From: Candidatus Woesearchaeota archaeon
GTDB lineage: Archaea > Nanobdellota > Nanobdellia > Woesearchaeales > JAFGLG01
DNA length: 64,000 nt
Assembly: GCA_016928155.1 (NCBI GenBank)
Contig: JAFGLG010000002.1
Span: 135,118 to 199,117 of the forward strand
Direction: 5' to 3'
Shown: piece by piece, positions 1-9,193 of the stretch
Position numbering within the stretch: the stretch's first letter is position 1
How the letters are laid out: every line of letters starts with the position of its first letter
Notes under the pieces: model-generated
Seen by the model: only the letters and a program-made list of their open reading frames with translations
The model's database searches: none
Told to the model about the DNA's origin: nothing
Program-made: the position numbers and the translations under genes

Positions 1-152
1 ATGACATCGAGATGGATATCGGAGGAGAACCGAGATATGTCATCATGAGGCATGAGAAAGACTTCCTAGGCACAGGAAGATACAAAGAAGGCAAGATACT
101 GAACTTCGTGCCGAAGGCAAGAAGGCTTGACTACAAATATGCGGAAGATTAG
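1..152 (+). CDS. C-terminal end of an unidentified protein (cut by window edge)
   Basis: A reading frame enters from the left edge (codons begin at base 3) and runs 49 codons to a TAG. The visible tail contains GGEPRYVIMRHEKDF and ends in a basic stretch (NFVPKARRLDYKYAED). I do not recognise the family. The stop overlaps the stop of the convergent PUA gene by 4 bases, which is consistent with a compact genome. The missing upstream part prevents any functional call. Confidence 0.55.
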   Translation, partial: DIEMDIGGEPRYVIMRHEKDFLGTGRYKEGKILNFVPKARRLDYKYAED

Positions 153-592
153 GAATTCCAGATCCTGTCGCCGACATAATGGATGTTCCTGATGACCTTC
201 CCCTTATCGATCCGCTTCATCTCTCCGGAAGAATACTTCGCCTGGCCGACCGCAAGCGGCTTGCCGTGCTTCTCATCAACAACCAATACCAAAGCGCCAT
301 CATGGAAATCATCAAAAGATACGATGCCTGGACGCATGATGTCAGCGCCGGAAGCGACAAATTTCACAGCACCCATGTCGACGACAACCCGGGACATCCG
401 GATGCCCCTGCTGATTATGGCCTTCAGGGTAGGCAGGATGATATCCCCTGACACAAGACAGACAGGCGCACCATCAAGCAGGATAAAATCATCAACCTGC
501 TCAACCTTATCCTTCTTAGAAAATGAAAGGCCAAAAGGAGACAGCCTCTGACCCAGCTCTCTCTTCTCGGAATTGCTGAAAACCTTCCTCAT
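149..592 (-). CDS. PUA-domain RNA-binding protein (MCT-1/Tma20-like)
   Basis: A 147-aa protein whose C-terminal two thirds read as a PUA domain: a hydrophobic strand (VVVDMGAVKFVASGADIMRPGI) followed by a D-x-G-x-x-V-x-V-V-D-E strand, and GKPLAVGQ, the usual PUA signature of a pseudouridine synthase/archaeosine-type RNA-binding fold. The length and the short N-terminal extension match the archaeal MCT-1/Tma20-like family, which in eukaryotes works with 40S subunits in initiation and recycling. The start ATG overlaps the stop of the upstream small gene (ATGA), so the two are probably translationally coupled. The role on ribosomes is inferred from the family; the exact subfamily is not certain. 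Confidence 0.8.
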   Translation of the reverse strand: MRKVFSNSEKRELGQRLSPFGLSFSKKDKVEQVDDFILLDGAPVCLVSGDIILPTLKAIISRGIRMSRVVVDMGAVKFVASGADIMRPGIVSFDDFHDGALVLVVDEKHGKPLAVGQAKYSSGEMKRIDKGKVIRNIHYVGDRIWNS

Positions 593-807
593 TTAAGGGA
601 GTCCTCTAAAGGCTTCTTCTTCTCCTGCTGCATCCTCTGAGCCTCCTTCTCCAGATCAACACCAAGATTCTTGAGCTCCTTGATGTGCATCTGCATGAGC
701 TGCTCAACAATGCCGACAATCTTCAGAAGCTCCTCGCGCTCCTTCGCCAGAGTGCTCAGAGAGCCCTTATGAAACCCAATCTGCTCATCTTTTGAAATAT
801 CAGCCAT
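589..807 (-). CDS. Small charged coiled-coil protein
   Basis: A 72-aa hydrophilic protein, mostly helical by composition, with heptad-like leucines (LAKEREELLKIVGIVEQLMQ) and a Lys/Gln-rich C-terminus. No catalytic or metal motif is visible. It is directly upstream of, and overlaps by four bases, the PUA-domain gene, so it is probably its cotranscribed partner. A GGAGAAGGTGATAAT ribosome binding region precedes the ATG. I do not recognise a named family; a role in translation is only suggested by the neighbour. Confidence 0.6.
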   Translation of the reverse strand: MADISKDEQIGFHKGSLSTLAKEREELLKIVGIVEQLMQMHIKELKNLGVDLEKEAQRMQQEKKKPLEDSLK

Positions 808-844
808 ATTATCACCTTCTCCTTGGATTCATCCAGGGTTTATA

Positions 845-3397
845 TTATTTCTCCTTCCTCATAAGCTCTTCAAGACGCTTGTGGATATTCATTATCGATT
901 CCTGGGCAACACTCCTGTATGAATAGATATAATTGCCCAGCATGCCCACAATGACAACCAATGCTACTGTAGCCATCAGGACCTGATTCTTTGTCTTGTG
1001 GTCAATGCCACTGAACCATTCCTTTATCTCTGCACGGCCCTGCTCTGAGAAAAGCATCCCGAGATTCGGGAACTTCCTTGCAGTCGGCCTAGGAGCCTCC
1101 TGCTCAGGAACAGGTTCAGGCTGCTTCACAGGAGGAGGAGCACCTGTATCAACACGCTTGGCAGGAGCGGATTCCTTTATGATAGATTTATCAGCATCTT
1201 CTGTATCATCTTCTTCATAACTTTTTGGACAGTCCTCAGGACAGGTAGTTGAATCCTCATTACTATCACATGTCCCATCACCGCAAGTCCCTATCCCTGG
1301 TTCGTAATCGCCACCGCCACCGCTACTGCAATCTGCAGGACATGAGCTTGAAGTCTCTCCTGAACCACAATAATTGTTTCCGCATACCTCAGTGAAACTC
1401 CTTGTCTCACTATTCCCTGAATGACCACCCTGCGCAATGCACCTTATGTCCCAGTAACGGTCTACTATTGTCGGGGTATAAGTTATGAGTGTCGTGACAT
1501 CCTCCTGTGTTGAGACATTTGTGGCCTTCTTGACGCCATTGACATACAAGCTGCAATTTGTCTCATCCAGCCTATCAGAAATGCTGAAGACAAATTTATT
1601 AGTCGTGGTATTCCAGAGCACATCATCATCGGGCCAATCCAGGTACACACAGAATCTGTCTCCCAGCAGGCTATATGAATTATTCACCCCTCCCTCAGAT
1701 ATGTACTTCGTATTATGGCAGATCAGATTGTCGCTGACAGTCGTGTTATAAGAATCACGCGTCAAGATCGCAGTTGATGAATTCTGGATCGTATTTGATG
1801 TTATGGATGCGAATGTCGAGTTCTGCAGATAGACACCCTGATTCACATCAATTATATTCTCAGAAATCTCCAGATGATCAGTCCTATTAAGGAAAAAACC
1901 AAATGTATAATTATGCAGTGCACAGTCATGCAAGGATATATTCGTCAGATTGATAATATGGAATGCAGAGCCTGAACCGTCACCTGTCAAGGATGCGCCA
2001 TTGCATTCCACGGTGATTCCTGACAAGGTGATGTTGAATATCCCGTCAAGATTCTTGTCAACCAGACTATAAGACCCAAGACAGAGAGTGATGCTCCTGT
2101 TGACAAGCAGATCATCATATGGCGAGAGGGTGTCAGAATCATAAGGGGCACAGTCTGTCGGATCAGGGTCGCCGTCACTGTCTGAATCAAGGGCGGTCAA
2201 GGAGATATCCAATGAGTAATCTGAAATGTTAAATCCGGCAGAATTCATGGCATAACCACCTGCAGTTGTATTCATGGTATATAAACCCACATACAACGCG
2301 TCAGATACATTCACAAAAAATCCGGTCAAGAAAGGCACATCCACATACCCATTTGAATCTGATATCTTGGAAAATGCCACTCTTCCCAATCCATCCCATG
2401 CAACCACATTTGCATCCCCGACAGGCAATCCTTCTGTGTCATTCACATGAATATCAACATATTCTTTTACATGCACCTCATAATCCCCCTGTTCTATATC
2501 AATTTTGGAATTATTCACTGATGTGTTCACCAATGAAAGCACATGGGTTCTTGCGAACGAATTCGGATTTGTGATATAGACATCCTTAGTGGCACCACTG
2601 AATGAACTATCAAATGCAGATATATTGCCGAATTGCCCTATACCATTCAGGCCATACCTACTTCCTGCAGCCTGAATATTATGCATCTGCATTGAATTGA
2701 ACCTACTGATCGGATTTGATGATGCACTAATGGCTATATTGATCCCGTCTCCGACATTCGCTATCGCCACAGAATTCTTAAATACAACATCACTTATCAC
2801 ATATCCGAATTGGATTGCTGCATAAGCAACATGAATCCCACTATATATGGAGGTAAGGTTGTCACCATAAAAGTTATTAGTGCCAATAATAATGGGATAA
2901 TTATTGCCAGAGGAATTCACAAAGACATTTGACATGTTCAGGCTGTTGTTTAGGTCAGTACCCAAAAACTCCATTGTGCTGTCTGTCCTTATGCCAGAAA
3001 CAAAGAAATCAATAGGCTTATACACATAAATGCTTTTGCTGTAATTGTATATATCACAATCAAGTATTGTCACATTATCTGAACCAGATTCTGAATAGAT
3101 CGCATATCCTGACATATTGCCCCGAATCAGAGAACCATTGCAGTCGAGCACTATGTCGCTTGCATTGATTATCATAACACCATTGTTGCCGGTGTCATTC
3201 ACCTGATAGACAAGGCCGCAGAGGACTGTGTCATCGTTTATGTAGGTGTCATCATCGGTAATATTAATGCATGCCAAGGCAGAGGTCGAGAATACAAGAG
3301 TGAATACCATTGCAGCAATCAACAGTGCAAATCTTGACATGCTTCTCATCTTCTTCAACCTCTTTTTCGAATAATCCTGCATCATCATCTTCTCCAT
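845..3397 (-). CDS. Secreted, membrane-anchored beta-helix protein with Cys-rich repeats
   Basis: An 850-aa envelope protein. After a basic N-terminus comes a signal peptide (RFALLIAAMVFTLVFSTSALA). The body has two blocks of right-handed parallel beta-helix (NosD/PbH1-type) repeats rich in N, S, T and I, each opening with a short strand ending in a Cys (ITLCLGSY, DTVLCGLVY) and D-C-x-G steps. Between them lies an acidic calcium-type linker (DSDSDGDPDPTDC). Near residues 675-725 are two CGxxxCxxxExxxxCPxDC modules, then a Pro-rich stalk and one C-terminal membrane helix (about residues 805-825) with a short basic cytoplasmic tail. Such proteins usually display on the cell surface; carbohydrate binding or adhesion is the likely class of function. 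The ATG has GGAG eight bases upstream and overlaps the preceding giant gene by 13 bases, indicating an operon. ATG codons a few residues later are alternative starts. Confidence 0.85.
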   Translation of the reverse strand: MEKMMMQDYSKKRLKKMRSMSRFALLIAAMVFTLVFSTSALACINITDDDTYINDDTVLCGLVYQVNDTGNNGVMIINASDIVLDCNGSLIRGNMSGYAIYSESGSDNVTILDCDIYNYSKSIYVYKPIDFFVSGIRTDSTMEFLGTDLNNSLNMSNVFVNSSGNNYPIIIGTNNFYGDNLTSIYSGIHVAYAAIQFGYVISDVVFKNSVAIANVGDGINIAISASSNPISRFNSMQMHNIQAAGSRYGLNGIGQFGNISAFDSSFSGATKDVYITNPNSFARTHVLSLVNTSVNNSKIDIEQGDYEVHVKEYVDIHVNDTEGLPVGDANVVAWDGLGRVAFSKISDSNGYVDVPFLTGFFVNVSDALYVGLYTMNTTAGGYAMNSAGFNISDYSLDISLTALDSDSDGDPDPTDCAPYDSDTLSPYDDLLVNRSITLCLGSYSLVDKNLDGIFNITLSGITVECNGASLTGDGSGSAFHIINLTNISLHDCALHNYTFGFFLNRTDHLEISENIIDVNQGVYLQNSTFASITSNTIQNSSTAILTRDSYNTTVSDNLICHNTKYISEGGVNNSYSLLGDRFCVYLDWPDDDVLWNTTTNKFVFSISDRLDETNCSLYVNGVKKATNVSTQEDVTTLITYTPTIVDRYWDIRCIAQGGHSGNSETRSFTEVCGNNYCGSGETSSSCPADCSSGGGGDYEPGIGTCGDGTCDSNEDSTTCPEDCPKSYEEDDTEDADKSIIKESAPAKRVDTGAPPPVKQPEPVPEQEAPRPTARKFPNLGMLFSEQGRAEIKEWFSGIDHKTKNQVLMATVALVVIVGMLGNYIYSYRSVAQESIMNIHKRLEELMRKEK

Positions 3398-6300
3398 CTT
3401 GTGCTCCAGGAGATCTTACCATCAGGCCCTATCTTCATGAAGTACTTTATCCTCTTCATCTCCTTCTTCAGCTCAAACGGAATCTCCTTCTTGGTATAGA
3501 CCCTCGGCCTGAAATGCTTACTTGCAGCAACAAGAAGGTCAGATGTCTCCCTGCTTATGCTGTGCTTCTTCGACAGCTCATGGGATATCCTGCTCTGCTC
3601 AGGCGTGAGCTTATCAACTCCCAAATTCTTTATGCCTTTATGAGGACGCACAACACGGACTTTAGGCACCCAAGCAAGCTTCTTGAGCTTCAGCAGAGCA
3701 TCAAATGAGGCCACATCCATGAATGCCTTAGGCGCCATGACACCAGGGGACAGGATGAACAGCAGAATCGCTATCGTGAGAAGCACTGTGCCCATGAACC
3801 TGTTAGGGAGAGGAGTAGGCTCTTCTATCACAAAGCCCCTGTCAGCCTCATGCCCTCCATCTTTGGTCTCTGGCTCCTCGCGGATCCCTGAATCAAAGAA
3901 ACCGCCCTGCTTATGCTCTGGCTCATGACCAGGGCAATAACCGCAATCCTGAGGACAGGACTCACATGTCTCTCCGTCATTGCATATCTCATCAGGGCAT
4001 TCAGGGAAATAAGTCAGATGCACGCCGCCACCGCCCTGGCAAACACCGCAGTCCTGAGGACAGTTCGAACATGTCTCAGAGCCGAAACATATCCCGTTCC
4101 CGCAGTGCTGGACAGGCCTGGGGCCAAGATCATTGACTGTGCCTGTGACATCAGCACCATTTGTGAAATTATAAGGATAATCCAGACCGGAATCACCATA
4201 GCCATCTGAATCTGAATCAGAAATATCCAGCGGAGCCGCAAGGATGTCGCTCCAATAGTTGCCTCTCGGCGTCCCTGTCGAATTATCATAGAACAGATTA
4301 GAGCTGTTGTCTGCAGAGGCCTGCAGGGTGTTTCCCTGGAAAGTGTTTGCGTGAATAATATTATCTACTGACAATGATGTTATGTTAATGCCCACAAGGT
4401 TCTCAATCATCAGATTGCCCCTGATGATGTTGAGATCAGAATCCTCAAGCAGGATGCCCTCTGCGTCATTATACCTCACAGTGTTGTTGGTGACATTATT
4501 AGAATCAGCGCTGTCAAGATGGATGCCCGGTCCTACGCTGTATTCCACAATATTATCGCTGATATCATTGCCTGAAGAAGCCACATAGATGCCTGAATCA
4601 GCCCCCTGGCTCAGGATGACACTGTTGCCTGTCACAGCATTCCCGCTAGAATAGAGCACAATGCCATCATTAGAGCAATTCATGAAAGTGTTATCCTCGA
4701 TCACTGCGCCGTCCATATACACAATGACTCCATCACCGGCATTCTCAATGTAATTGCCCTGAAGCACAAAATCAGAGGTGTACACCTCAAGGTTGGCCAT
4801 CAAAGAGCCGCCAAAATCATAGCCGCCGTCGATAAGTCTGGAATTCTTTATCAATAAGCTCGAGCCATCATCTGCGGTTATCACAAAGCCAGTCTTATGA
4901 TACCCTCCGGGAGTGCCCGGATTCCAATTGCATCCACTGACAGACAGGCAATTCAGCTCGTTCCTAAGCTCATTACATGATAATGGCCGACATGGAACTT
5001 GCCCGATGGGACAGAACCCACTTGTCTGGACACATCCCAGAGGACATGACCTGGCACAACCTGGACATAATGCTGTACTTAAACCGCTGCAAAAACCATC
5101 TGTCCCCGGGACATAGACTGTAGGATTCAGAGTTGTGATTATGGATGCATCATCCTCTGTGAGCGGATCATTGTCTGCATCATCAAGAATCAAAGTGCCT
5201 CCGCTCTGGACAGTCACACCGAATTCTCCTGGATAAGAGCTGTCGATATAAATCGTGGTGTTGCTCAGATTGAGCGTCCCGCCGGATTGTATCACAATAT
5301 CATAATCCGCAGTACATATCCCATGACTGATGCTGCAGACACCATCGATAATTCCCGAGTTGTTGTAAAGGCAGAAACAATTATCTGTGATGACAAGATC
5401 TATGACAGTGCCCTCAGAGATGGTCATGACAGAGTCAATACCGACGAGGCTGACATTCGGCTGGAAACCCGCCTTTGACGCGACTATCCTGTGGGGATTC
5501 ATATCAGAGAAAGAACCGTCATTCTCCACCATGTATTCATAAGACATGAATTCAGATGTGATCCCTGCAATTGAGGTCAGACCTGAATATTTCTGAACAA
5601 CAGATGAATCAGGCTCATATACCTCGACTGAAGCGTCTACGATGTAATTGCTAGACTGATCCATGACACGCACCTGCGAGGTCCACTCCTGGAGCTGCTG
5701 GCCAATGATGTTCGAGCCTGAACAGAAATCATTTGAGGCATTCATATCGGACCATGCAGTGACCGGCTCTGCGTCCAATGAATGGACGGCATATTCCTGA
5801 TTATGGCAGATAGTGTTGTCCAGCACCACAATATTCGGAGCCAGCAGATAATCATGATTGAATATTCCGCTGCCTCCATTGGAATTGAGGGTGCTGTTGG
5901 TCAGATTTGCCAATGAACCAAGTGAGAAAACACCATGACCTGTGCTGTGAGAGACGGAATTCATGACAAAAGAGGCGCTGGAATTCTCCAGATAAACACC
6001 GTCCAATCCGCTCCTGTTGATATCATTATCAGTCAGGTTCGAATATGAATCCACGAGAACAACACCATAAAACAAATTACCCAGGATCATGTTGCCTGTA
6101 AGATTGAAATCCGAATCCAACAGATATACACCATACCGCACATTTCCGGAGATGTTATTTCCTATCAGATAATGGCCTGATCCCACTGCATACACGCCAT
6201 CGGCACCATTAACAGTGATATTATTATCTTCCAGACTCGAAGAAGAGCCTGTCAGCCTGACACCGCTGACATCATTAGAATAGATGAGATTACCTGAAAG

Positions 6301-8385
6301 ATTGCACCTGGAATCAGCAGAATCCACACCATCCCCTGTGTTGTCAATGATATGATTGCCTATTAAAGAGGCATTTGATACTGAAAGCGACACACCATCT
6401 CCAGCATTCCAAATAATATGATTATCAGTGAGGTTGAAATATGAATCAAGAAGACTTACCCCAGCCCCATCGTTATGAGAGATGGTATTCCCTGAAAGAT
6501 TGCACCTTGATCCGGCCGAATTAATCCCAATCGCGCCATTAGAAGAGACATTATTATCCTTGAACACCAATCCAGAGACTTCAATATAGATGCCATGGAT
6601 ACCACCGCCGATTATTGAATTGCCATCAAACACAGCACCCTCTGTCGAGGACACAAACAAGGAATAACTCACCCCGCCCACCAGAGTATTATTCCTGAAG
6701 ATGCTGTCATCACCGGAATACACCCTCATGTTCATCTGGTTATCGCTGAAACTGTTATGGGCAAACAAATCCCCGAGAGTACTGTTCACATCCATCCCAG
6801 ACAATGAGCTTCCTTTCAGCGTGTTGCCCAGGAACGATGAATTGCTGTGCATGAGATTGTTATCCATTAAGATGCCTATGGAATTATTTTCAGCTGTGTT
6901 ATCCGATACTGTCAGATTCCAGACATCCCTGAAAGAAAAGCCTGAATAATCATTCTCATATGCAGAATTCCCTGAGATGAGGCTGTCATTGCATCCGGAA
7001 AGAAAGAACCCATCTGCTGTATGATCATAAAATGAATTGCCTGATATCTCCATATCCACCAAGCCAGATCCGTACAAGCCTCCCCTATTATTCGAGAATA
7101 TCTCGTTATCGATGATACTCCCGGACGAATCAAACACCTTCAGACCATAAAATTCATCATCCCATAACCGGTTATTAATCACTGAAATGTTATCTGAAAT
7201 GTTTATATAAACGCCGCTTGAACCCAAAGATAGATGACCATCTTCTGAATTGCTGTATATATCATTGGATGAAATGACTGAATCATCAAAATTAATAAAA
7301 TGCATCCCAAAAAAGCGGTTATCCCACACATCATTATCATGGATATAGGTCTGCGAGGAACCAGTCCCACGTATCCCATATTGTGAGTTACTAAAAATAT
7401 TGTTTCGGGTTATATTTGTGTTATCGGCATAATCAAGGTTAATCCCATTATTGCAGTCTGAAATATTATTCTCAATTAAGGCATTATGGTGAATAGTATT
7501 AGTTATTCTGATCCCAGAATTAACACCATATATTGTGTTTGATCTTATTGTCACATTGTTTGAATTTATCCCAAATTGCATACCCTCTCCTGTCCCATTA
7601 TGGATCCTGTTCCCGGAAACAAGGCTATCTGTCACATTAGATACAAAGATACCAAAACCGACAAAACTTGATATGTTATTATCAATTAAATTCAGATCAG
7701 GGCAGTTGTGTATCTGCACTCCCCCCCCAGACAGATTATATAACCTGTTGCCTTCTATTATTGGATTATCCGAATCATGTAGGATAAAAGCATAAACGAC
7801 ATCGAATATCTCATTCCTCTTAAGCACAACAGAATCAACATACCTGGCATATAATCCATGGTAAGGCGCTTGTGTCTGATTACCCATCCTGCTCAAAAAG
7901 GAATCCTCCATCCTGAGATTACCATACCACACCTGCATATAAGCAGAGTAATCCTGATCATATGTCGATATGAAAGAACCATCCAGTATTGTCAGATTGC
8001 CACCATTGGAATACATACCATATTCACAGTCAAATGAGTTGTTGAAAAGTATGGTCGTGTTTGACATCCCCAGTATGCTGCTGGATACTCTGAGATCACC
8101 ATTCAGGATTATCCCTGTATCCTCACAAAAGGTGTCAGAATTGACAATCCAGTCTCCGGAAGCAGGTGGCTCGATGCCTGTGCAGTCACCTGCATCATAC
8201 AATACAGTGAAACCACTGCCTGATGCAGAAGAGCCTGTCATGATGGACCTGCCTGTATGGAGGTTTGCAGGCCTCTCCACGACAATGGTCTGATCGGCTG
8301 CATTGCGGTCTGAATCGAACATGAAAGGTGCGCTGAATGCAAGAACTGCAAGGACAACCAGGAGAATCATGCTTAAAGTCCTCAT
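3385..8385 (-). CDS. Giant secreted beta-helix surface protein
   Basis: About 1666 aa. A signal peptide (MILLVVLAVLAFSAPFMF) leads into a very long array of PbH1-type parallel beta-helix turns, seen as dozens of repeated N-x-I/L-x-x-N and SGNxI steps (roughly residues 110-900), a second shorter helix domain around 1180-1370, then two Cys modules of the CGNGxCxxxExCxxCPxDC type, a linker, one membrane helix near residue 1530 (VLLTIAILLFILSPGVMA) and a basic cytoplasmic tail of about 110 aa. The tail is unusually long for a simple anchor. I chose the ATG that gives ATGA overlap with the RHH gene and has AGAGGTT upstream; a TTG nine bases earlier is less likely. The gene is cotranscribed with the smaller beta-helix protein downstream. 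Adhesion, S-layer or polysaccharide interaction is inferred only from the fold. Confidence 0.88.
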   Translation of the reverse strand: MRTLSMILLVVLAVLAFSAPFMFDSDRNAADQTIVVERPANLHTGRSIMTGSSASGSGFTVLYDAGDCTGIEPPASGDWIVNSDTFCEDTGIILNGDLRVSSSILGMSNTTILFNNSFDCEYGMYSNGGNLTILDGSFISTYDQDYSAYMQVWYGNLRMEDSFLSRMGNQTQAPYHGLYARYVDSVVLKRNEIFDVVYAFILHDSDNPIIEGNRLYNLSGGGVQIHNCPDLNLIDNNISSFVGFGIFVSNVTDSLVSGNRIHNGTGEGMQFGINSNNVTIRSNTIYGVNSGIRITNTIHHNALIENNISDCNNGINLDYADNTNITRNNIFSNSQYGIRGTGSSQTYIHDNDVWDNRFFGMHFINFDDSVISSNDIYSNSEDGHLSLGSSGVYINISDNISVINNRLWDDEFYGLKVFDSSGSIIDNEIFSNNRGGLYGSGLVDMEISGNSFYDHTADGFFLSGCNDSLISGNSAYENDYSGFSFRDVWNLTVSDNTAENNSIGILMDNNLMHSNSSFLGNTLKGSSLSGMDVNSTLGDLFAHNSFSDNQMNMRVYSGDDSIFRNNTLVGGVSYSLFVSSTEGAVFDGNSIIGGGIHGIYIEVSGLVFKDNNVSSNGAIGINSAGSRCNLSGNTISHNDGAGVSLLDSYFNLTDNHIIWNAGDGVSLSVSNASLIGNHIIDNTGDGVDSADSRCNLSGNLIYSNDVSGVRLTGSSSSLEDNNITVNGADGVYAVGSGHYLIGNNISGNVRYGVYLLDSDFNLTGNMILGNLFYGVVLVDSYSNLTDNDINRSGLDGVYLENSSASFVMNSVSHSTGHGVFSLGSLANLTNSTLNSNGGSGIFNHDYLLAPNIVVLDNTICHNQEYAVHSLDAEPVTAWSDMNASNDFCSGSNIIGQQLQEWTSQVRVMDQSSNYIVDASVEVYEPDSSVVQKYSGLTSIAGITSEFMSYEYMVENDGSFSDMNPHRIVASKAGFQPNVSLVGIDSVMTISEGTVIDLVITDNCFCLYNNSGIIDGVCSISHGICTADYDIVIQSGGTLNLSNTTIYIDSSYPGEFGVTVQSGGTLILDDADNDPLTEDDASIITTLNPTVYVPGTDGFCSGLSTALCPGCARSCPLGCVQTSGFCPIGQVPCRPLSCNELRNELNCLSVSGCNWNPGTPGGYHKTGFVITADDGSSLLIKNSRLIDGGYDFGGSLMANLEVYTSDFVLQGNYIENAGDGVIVYMDGAVIEDNTFMNCSNDGIVLYSSGNAVTGNSVILSQGADSGIYVASSGNDISDNIVEYSVGPGIHLDSADSNNVTNNTVRYNDAEGILLEDSDLNIIRGNLMIENLVGINITSLSVDNIIHANTFQGNTLQASADNSSNLFYDNSTGTPRGNYWSDILAAPLDISDSDSDGYGDSGLDYPYNFTNGADVTGTVNDLGPRPVQHCGNGICFGSETCSNCPQDCGVCQGGGGVHLTYFPECPDEICNDGETCESCPQDCGYCPGHEPEHKQGGFFDSGIREEPETKDGGHEADRGFVIEEPTPLPNRFMGTVLLTIAILLFILSPGVMAPKAFMDVASFDALLKLKKLAWVPKVRVVRPHKGIKNLGVDKLTPEQSRISHELSKKHSISRETSDLLVAASKHFRPRVYTKKEIPFELKKEMKRIKYFMKIGPDGKISWSTRWRR

Positions 8386-8531
8386 TTTATCCAACCTCTG
8401 CCCTCATCTTTCTTCTGCTTGATGAGGAACTCAAATCCATGGGAGCGGTTCGCGAATATCTTCTCAGAGATCCTCTTGTCCAGCCACTCGAGAAGCTCCC
8501 TGTCAATCGACACTGTTATGCGTTCTTTCAT
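8382..8531 (-). CDS. Ribbon-helix-helix DNA-binding regulator
   Basis: A 49-aa protein beginning MKERITVSIDRELLEWLDK, the typical RHH pattern: an alternating beta strand (RITVSID) followed by two short helices (RELLEWLDKRI, NRSHGFEFLIKQ). It is likely a dimeric DNA-binding protein. Its stop overlaps the start of the giant beta-helix gene (ATGA), so regulator and surface protein are translationally coupled. The upstream AT-rich DNA contains palindromic TACTAATTAGTA and inverted TATGTACTA copies that could be its operators, suggesting autoregulation of the surface-protein operon (inference). It is shorter than most CopG proteins but contains the complete fold. Confidence 0.8.
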   Translation of the reverse strand: MKERITVSIDRELLEWLDKRISEKIFANRSHGFEFLIKQKKDEGRGWIK

Positions 8532-8700
8532 TTTTTAGACCAGTATAGGCTAGTGCATACTAATACTTAATTATGTAGTTTTTGTATTAAGTAATATTTA
8601 AATGTATCTATTTGTATAATTATGTACTAATTAGTAATAGATAATAAGAATAATACATATTAGTACATACTTAAATATCATTATCTATCTTTTTAGAAGG
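8532..8700 (-). promoter_or_regulatory. AT-rich promoter with repeated palindromic operators
   Basis: The intergenic DNA upstream of the RHH/beta-helix operon contains a perfect 12-bp palindrome TACTAATTAGTA (8625-8636), two inverted 9-mers TATGTACTA (8621-8629) and TAGTACATA (8661-8669), and an 8-bp inverted repeat TACTTAAT / ATTAAGTA (about 8563-8592). TATA-like TATTTAAAT lies between. Repeated short palindromes are what RHH dimers usually bind, so these are probable operators. Confidence 0.55.
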
Positions 8701-8774
8701 AAACAGGAAAACAGGGGCATATAGAGAAAGAAGGGGAAGAGAAAATAGGAGGAATAAATGAAAAAACCGCAGAA

Positions 8775-9140
8775 TCAGCCAAAAACCGATTTAGCCCTCC
8801 TAAGAAGGTCTTCAGGATCAAACGGCTTTGTTATGTAATCAGCGCTGCCGCCCAAAGAGAGGGCCTTCATCTTGTCAGACCATTCTCCCTTTGCTGTAAG
8901 GAATATTATCGGGATGCTTTTCATGGCCTCATCGCGCTTCATGACCCGCATTGTATCATAACCATCCATCTGAGGCATCATCACATCAAGGAGGACAAGA
9001 CTGGGCTTATGCTTCCTTATCACATCAAGCGCCTCCTCCCCTGAAAGGGCGCCATGAACCTCAAAGTCATCCTGCAGCGTCATCTTCACCAGATTCAGGA
9101 TATGCTGCTCATCATCCACAACCACAATCTTTCTCTTCAT
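8775..9140 (-). CDS. Single-domain response regulator (CheY-like receiver)
   Basis: A 121-aa stand-alone receiver domain with the acidic pair DDE after the first strand (KIVVVDDE), the phosphoacceptor Asp in LVLLDVMMPQMDG, a switch Thr (IIFLTAKG) and the conserved Lys in ITKPFDPEDL. There is no output domain, so it should work by protein-protein contact or as a phosphorelay intermediate. The start is set by GGAGGTG six bases upstream of ATGAAG; an upstream in-frame ATG lacks a site. It is the last gene of the cluster, just downstream of the histidine kinase, its likely partner. Confidence 0.92.
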   Translation of the reverse strand: MKRKIVVVDDEQHILNLVKMTLQDDFEVHGALSGEEALDVIRKHKPSLVLLDVMMPQMDGYDTMRVMKRDEAMKSIPIIFLTAKGEWSDKMKALSLGGSADYITKPFDPEDLLRRAKSVFG

Positions 9141-9193
9141 AACAACACCTCCTACTTCTTGATCATCCATCATTCACTCAAATCAAAAAAACA

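Noticed and set aside
845-3397. Dockerin/cohesin cellulosome component
   Set aside because: The CGxxxCxxxExxxxCPxDC modules lack the paired calcium-loop duplication of dockerins.
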